This document shows, in pieces, positions 59,440 to 64,000 of a stretch of DNA of 64,000 bases. This DNA is from Psychrobacter sp. WY6 (GTDB lineage: Bacteria > Pseudomonadota > Gammaproteobacteria > Pseudomonadales > Moraxellaceae). Position 1 is the stretch's first letter. Each line of letters begins with the position of its first letter. The position numbers and the translations under genes were made by a program. The notes under the pieces are model-generated. The model saw nothing but the letters and a program-made list of their open reading frames with translations. It was not told where the DNA came from and did no database searches. Location of the stretch: NCBI RefSeq assembly GCF_018448495.1, contig NZ_CP049902.1:310001-374000 (forward strand), in the 5' to 3' direction.

Positions 59440-61284
59440 ATGCAAGAGCAAGACAATCAAAAGCCAGTCATTGATAGTGACACTGTGAATACTGACCCAT
59501 CAGTAGCGACAGAGACGGCAAATCTAGATAAAGCAGAGTCAGCCGTTGTGACCCAAGAAGCGCCAGCTGAAAAAGTCGCTATCGACAAAGCGCCAGAGCC
59601 AGTAGTAGAAGCTGTCGCGGCAGAGCCTGAGATTGAACGTGAATCCATGGAATTTGACGTTATCATCGTCGGTGGTGGACCTGCTGGGCTATCTGCTGCT
59701 ATCCGCCTGCGTCAACTCGCTATCGCTGCTGGTAATGATGAGTTTATGGTTTGTGTGGTCGAAAAAGGTTCTGAGTTTGGTGCGCATACCTTATCAGGTG
59801 CTGTCATCGAACCACGCGCTTTGAACGAGCTGATACCAGACTGGAAAGAAAAAGGCGCGCCGCTTAATGTGCCAGCGACCGAAGATCGCTTTTATTATCT
59901 AAACTCAGCCACGCGCTCTACTAAAGTACCTGACTCGTTGATTCCAGGACCGATGCACAACAATGGCAACTATATTGTTTCATTGGGCAATGTGGTGCGC
60001 TGGTTGGCGGTACAAGCTGAAGAGCTTGAAGTCATGATGTTCCCAGGCTTCCCTGCAGATGATATTTTATATAACGACGACGGTTCTGTACGTGGTGTCT
60101 TAACGGGCGATATGGGTGTGGCTGCCAATGGCGAAGCCAAGCCTAGCTTTGAGCCAGGTTATGAGTTACTTGCTAAATACACTATTTTTGCCGAAGGCAG
60201 CCGTGGTCATTTAGGCAAACGCTTAATCAGCCGTTTTGATCTTGATAAAGACTCAGATCCTCAGCATTATGGTATCGGTCTAAAAGAGCTGTGGGACGTA
60301 GCCCCTGAGAAACACGAGCAAGGCGTGGTCATGCACGGTCTTGGCTGGCCCTTGACCGAAACAGGCTCTACTGGTGGCTGGTGGTTGTACTTCGATGAAA
60401 ACAACCAAGTAAGCTTTGGTCTTGTCGCTGACTTGTCTTACCACAACCCATATATGTCGCCATTCGATGAGATGCAGCGCCTAAAGACCCATCCCGTCAT
60501 CAAAAACGTATTGGAAGGCGGCAAGCGTATCTCTTATGGCGCACGTGCTTTGACCAAAGGTGGCTTAAACTCTTTACCGAAATTCACTTTCCCAGGTGGT
60601 GTATTGGTCGGTGATGATGCTGGATTCTTGAACCCTGCTAAAATCAAAGGCACACACACATCGATGAAGTCAGGCATGCTAGCCGCCGAAGCCATCTTTG
60701 AGGCACTACAGGCCGATCGTCAGCATGATGAAGTGATTGCTTATACCACCATGTATAAAGAGTCATGGTTGTATCAAGACAACTATGAGTCACGCAACTT
60801 CTCGCCTGCAATACATCGCATGGGTCTGTTTATGGGCGGTGCTTTTACCTTTATCGAGCACAACTTATTAAAAGGTAAAATGCCGATTACCTTACATGAC
60901 AGCCTGCCAGATTATGATCAGTTAGAGCGTGCCAATCATGCTTTTCAGCCAACCTACCTCAAGCCTGATGGCAAACTGGTATTTGACAAGCTGTCATCGG
61001 TATTTATCTCTAATACTAACCATGCAGAAGACCAGCCGGTACATTTGAAATTGACTGATCCAACGGTACCTGTTTCAATTAACTTACCGCTATATGCTGA
61101 GCCTGCTCGTTTATATTGCCCAGCTGGTGTGTATGAAATAGTGAAAGATGCAGAAGGAGCTAAGTTTGTGATCAATGCGCAAAACTGTGTGCATTGTAAA
61201 ACTTGTGACATCAAAGATCCTTCACAGAATATCACTTGGGTAACGCCAGAAGGTGGCGGTGGCCCTAACTATCCTAATATGTAA
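59440..61284 (+). CDS. etfD: Electron transfer flavoprotein-ubiquinone oxidoreductase
   Basis: A 614-residue membrane-associated flavoprotein that passes electrons from ETF (beta-oxidation, amino-acid oxidation) to ubiquinone. FAD fold FDVIIVGGGPAGLSAAIRL near residue 72, GAHTLSGAVIEPRAL, YILFAEGSRGHLG-type segment (YTIFAEGSRGHLGK), GDDAGFLNPAKIKGTHTSMKSG, and the C-terminal 4Fe-4S motif CPAGVYE...NCVHCKTCDIKDP. The first 65-70 residues are an acidic Ala/Glu/Val-rich extension absent from the core family. AGGAGTAGG supports ATG 59440. Confidence 0.95.
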   Translation: MQEQDNQKPVIDSDTVNTDPSVATETANLDKAESAVVTQEAPAEKVAIDKAPEPVVEAVAAEPEIERESMEFDVIIVGGGPAGLSAAIRLRQLAIAAGNDEFMVCVVEKGSEFGAHTLSGAVIEPRALNELIPDWKEKGAPLNVPATEDRFYYLNSATRSTKVPDSLIPGPMHNNGNYIVSLGNVVRWLAVQAEELEVMMFPGFPADDILYNDDGSVRGVLTGDMGVAANGEAKPSFEPGYELLAKYTIFAEGSRGHLGKRLISRFDLDKDSDPQHYGIGLKELWDVAPEKHEQGVVMHGLGWPLTETGSTGGWWLYFDENNQVSFGLVADLSYHNPYMSPFDEMQRLKTHPVIKNVLEGGKRISYGARALTKGGLNSLPKFTFPGGVLVGDDAGFLNPAKIKGTHTSMKSGMLAAEAIFEALQADRQHDEVIAYTTMYKESWLYQDNYESRNFSPAIHRMGLFMGGAFTFIEHNLLKGKMPITLHDSLPDYDQLERANHAFQPTYLKPDGKLVFDKLSSVFISNTNHAEDQPVHLKLTDPTVPVSINLPLYAEPARLYCPAGVYEIVKDAEGAKFVINAQNCVHCKTCDIKDPSQNITWVTPEGGGGPNYPNM

Positions 61285-61317
61285 ATATAAACAATGTTAG
61301 AATTAATCACTAATACT

Positions 61318-61356
61318 AAAAACCGCCCTTATGAATTCATAAGGGCGGTTTTTTTA
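61318..61356. terminator. Bidirectional terminator after ETF-QO
   Basis: AAAACCGCCCTTATGA / ATAAGGGCGGTTTTTTT, a strong GC stem between convergent genes. Confidence 0.95.
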
Positions 61357-61397
61357 ACTTCGACACATGAGACAAGTTTATCTTTAATCAGGTGAGA

Positions 61398-62872
61398 TTA
61401 ATCCGTCCATGCATCACGATTGGCTTCGTTTTTAAGCTTCACAAAGTCATCAGGATTAAACTTGATTTGATCGCCAGTTTTACCTTCTTTAATCTGACGC
61501 TCGTAATCACGCAATATGCGCAGTGCTACGGGTGACAAGATTAAAATAGCCACTAAGTTAACGAGTGCCATTAGACCCATTGATAAGTCAGCGAAGTTCC
61601 ATATGGCAGGAAGACTCGCAATAGCACCCACAAATACCATGCCAAGTACCATAAAGCGGAATATCATGATCATGACTTTGGCATTTTTGGCACCAGAGAT
61701 GAATTCAAGATTTGACTCACCATAGCTATAATTGGCAATGATAGAGGTGAAAGAGAAGAAGAAAATAGCAATCGCAACGAAGATAACACCCATATCACCC
61801 ACATATTGCGACAGTGCCAACTGCGTCAGCTGAATACCTTCTTGCTCAACACTAGGATCGACCACACCGGACAAAATAATAATTGACGCCGTTGCCGTAC
61901 AAATGACAAGGGTATCCATAAACACACCCAGCATTTGCATAAATCCTTGCACCGCTGGATGATCGGGGTGACTCTTCGCCGTTGCCGCCGCATTAGGCGC
62001 TGAACCCATACCCGCTTCATTTGAAAACAGACCGCGCTTGATACCGTTAATCATTGCCTGAGCAATACCATAACCAATCACCCCGCCTGCTGCTTGCTCA
62101 AAACCAAATGCTGATTTAACAATTAACACAATCGCCGCTGGGAATTGACTAAAATTCGTCACGATAATGAACAAGGCCAATAAGATATAGAGAATCGCCA
62201 TAACGGGTACGATTTTACCCGCAATACGAGCAACCGAGCGCAAACCACCGAATACCACTGGCGCAACTAATACGACCAATACCAAACCTGTCATCCACGT
62301 TGGAACCCCAAATGCTTCGTTGGTCGCTTGTGCGATGGTATTTGACTGCACGCCATTAAAGGCTAAGCCGAACGCTACTAATAAGCATAATGAGAAAAAT
62401 ATCGCTAGCCAGCGCTGACCGAGACCTTTTTCGATATAATAAGCCGGTCCACCGCGGTAAACATTGTCATTGTGCGGCACTTTATAGGCTTGTGCTAATG
62501 TTGATTCGATAAAACTGGTCGACATACCGACGATCGCAGTCATCACATCCAAAACACGGCACCCGGACCGCCAAGGTAAATCGCGATTGCAACCCCTGCT
62601 AAATTACCTGTACCGACCCGCGCTGCCAATGAGGTCATCAGCGCCTCAAATGAGCTGATACCGCCATCTTTACGCCCTTGATTGGACACGCGCAATAGCT
62701 GCCACATATGCCCAAAGTGGCGAAACTGAATAAAACGTGTGGCAATGGTAAAATACAAACCTGCACCAATCAGTACGAACATCAGTAATCCATACCAAGG
62801 GTTACTTGCAATCAACCAATCATTGTTGCCCCAAATAATACTGACACCATAATTGACGATGCTATTAACCAA
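61398..62872 (-). pseudogene. Sodium:alanine/glycine symporter (AGCS), one frameshift
   Basis: A polytopic Na+-coupled amino-acid carrier of about 491 aa. RVGTGNLAGVAIAIYLGGPGAVFWM in the first frame and TAIVGMSTSFIESTLAQAYK, RGGPAYYIEKGLG, GIAQAMINGIKRGLFSNEAGMGSAPNAAATA in the second are the AGCS hallmarks. One G is lost near 62545; ATG-TGG-ATG-ACT restores WMWMTAIVG. The start appears to be TTG 62872 because an in-frame stop lies 15 bp upstream. Substrate probably alanine or glycine. Confidence 0.9.
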
Positions 62873-63992
62873 CCTGCTATCCCTTCACCATACCTGCTAT
62901 CCTCTCACTTACATTTTATACTGCTAGTATTTTATGGATTGATGTGATTAATGATATTTAAAAATGCTTACTAATCCCTCTGCCTACTCATGAAACAGTA
63001 AATATCTGATCAATATACTGGCAAAGTAAATCACTAACATCCTGTCGCTACATTTTAACTGACTAGAGATTATTTAACTATTTCAAACCTCTATTATAAA
63101 ATTAAATAACTACGAACTTTTGTAAGGTATTTAGATAAAAGTCAAAAAAATATTTTTTATATGAAATACTAAAGAAAACTTTGAGACTAGGTCAACAAAT
63201 AGATTTTAAAACGTATTCATATAAACACCATTCCAAAAAATAGTCACTGCCATAATATTTATTGAGTAAAGTATTGGCTATATTATAGAATGAATGACTT
63301 TTATTGCTAATAATGCTCTAATACCTCTATAAAACTAAATCCTTATATAAATAGGGTTTTAGCACAACACCTGAGCAACGGCCTTTTTTTTAGCTGCTCT
63401 CTCTAACATAAGTTGACCATGGTTTCCATAAAGCAAACATTTAGTTACATAAAGTAAATAAAATTTATTTATTGTTAATTAAGTCAATATTGTATATATT
63501 CCCAATAAGTTCATAAATATTTCTTGCAATACTTATTGGCATGAATAATAAGTTGAAATTTAAGACAATATCATCAGGGATGATGAGCATAATAAGACAG
63601 AGGACTGTCAATCAATACGACCCTCCTCCATAAATCCTCATCTCTATATACTATAAATCCAGTCATTCTATAGCCCATAATTCTTGTTAGATGTTTAGGT
63701 TATAGTCGACCCACAGCCATATTTTACAATGTAAATTTTTAGCAAAATCGAACCACAGAAAAGTATTTTTCGTAGTGCTTTGATTAATAGAAATCTGCTT
63801 TTTTTTCGATAATATTGGGTTACTTACTACTGGTTGGTCATTCTGCTTTATCAGCCTATAAACTGATTTTAGGATTCGTTTATAGACAACGTATCGAACT
63901 GTCTTCCATCATGTGATACATGCTAAAGCAAAATAACTTGTCAGGCTCAAATCAGTAATCTTGTTTTTATGTTAGGCAAAAGGAGTTGTCCT
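62873..63992. other. Long non-coding AT-rich region
   Basis: About 1.1 kb with no ORF carrying a ribosome binding site, no tRNA and no clear terminator. It separates the divergent AGCS gene and the gene beginning at 63993. Long A/T tracts are frequent. It may hold a large regulatory region or decayed sequence. Confidence 0.5.
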
Positions 63993-64000
63993 ATGGAAAA
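63993..64000 (+). CDS. Start of a gene cut by the window end
   Basis: ATG at 63993 follows a consensus AAAAGGAG (63978-63985) with 7-nt spacing. Only two complete codons (Met-Glu) are visible, so the product cannot be named. Confidence 0.5.

Noticed and set aside
63374..63402. GAGCA...TGCTC hairpin with internal T-run as a terminator
   Set aside because: The T-run lies in the loop rather than after the stem, and no gene ends nearby.

Overview
The window looks like a chromosomal segment of a Psychrobacter-type gammaproteobacterium (Moraxellaceae). This is inferred from the gene set and protein style (nfuA, YceI, fadBA, zinc-free L31, the argS/SPOR pair, DUF2788, phoB/phoR, MltB, ETF-QO) and the moderately AT-rich intergenic DNA. 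It is mostly housekeeping chromosome with a few accessory islets. No rRNA, tRNA or CRISPR array was found.

Layout. 1-6.5 kb: start of an O-acetylhomoserine sulfhydrylase, nfuA, an alpha/beta hydrolase, then the NAD salvage pair nadM-Nudix/nadV and an SGNH esterase. 6.5-14 kb: rpmE2, YceI, a FemAB-like transferase between two near-identical hairpins, a small lipoprotein, an FAD oxidoreductase, a LOG protein and a second hydrolase. 14-21.5 kb: exonuclease, M23 peptidase, phoR/phoB with a good Pho box, dtd, psd, DUF1287, an HD phosphohydrolase and an isochorismatase-like enzyme. 21.5-24.1 kb: an accessory membrane-protein block (two paralogous extracytoplasmic-domain proteins and a rhomboid-like domain without catalytic residues). 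24.2-30.6 kb: fadA/fadB, ispA, DUF72. 30.7-32.5 kb: a coiled-coil TIR gene split by an IS630-family element. 32.5-41.4 kb: sodB, rdgB, tig-clpP-clpX, an SDR and a TsdA-like dihaem cytochrome. 41.4-48.7 kb: a PTS IIC-like permease, SPOR protein, argS, a MITE-like repeat, DUF2788, DUF1176 and cmoB. 48.9-51.3 kb: a KAP P-loop NTPase sits between cmoB and cmoA. 51.4-62.9 kb: msrA, TPMT, DUF1499, mltB, a DUF4062-like protein, murI behind a heptanucleotide repeat, DUF1285, ETF-QO and an AGCS symporter. A 1.1 kb non-coding stretch then leads to a gene that begins at the last bases.

Functional links: fadB/fadA and ETF-QO serve beta-oxidation and electron entry to quinone; tig/clpP/clpX form the classical protein quality-control cluster; cmoA/cmoB make the cmo5U wobble modification; phoB/phoR control phosphate starvation genes; nadM-Nudix/nadV make NAD from nicotinamide.

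A dominant property of this record is its density of broken reading frames. About twenty otherwise conserved genes carry shifts, nearly all explained by loss of one or two bases, often in A/T runs and sometimes as compensating clusters. This points to deletion-prone sequencing rather than biological decay, so genes marked pseudogene here should mostly be read as probably intact in the cell. The exception is the TIR gene, which is truly interrupted by an IS.
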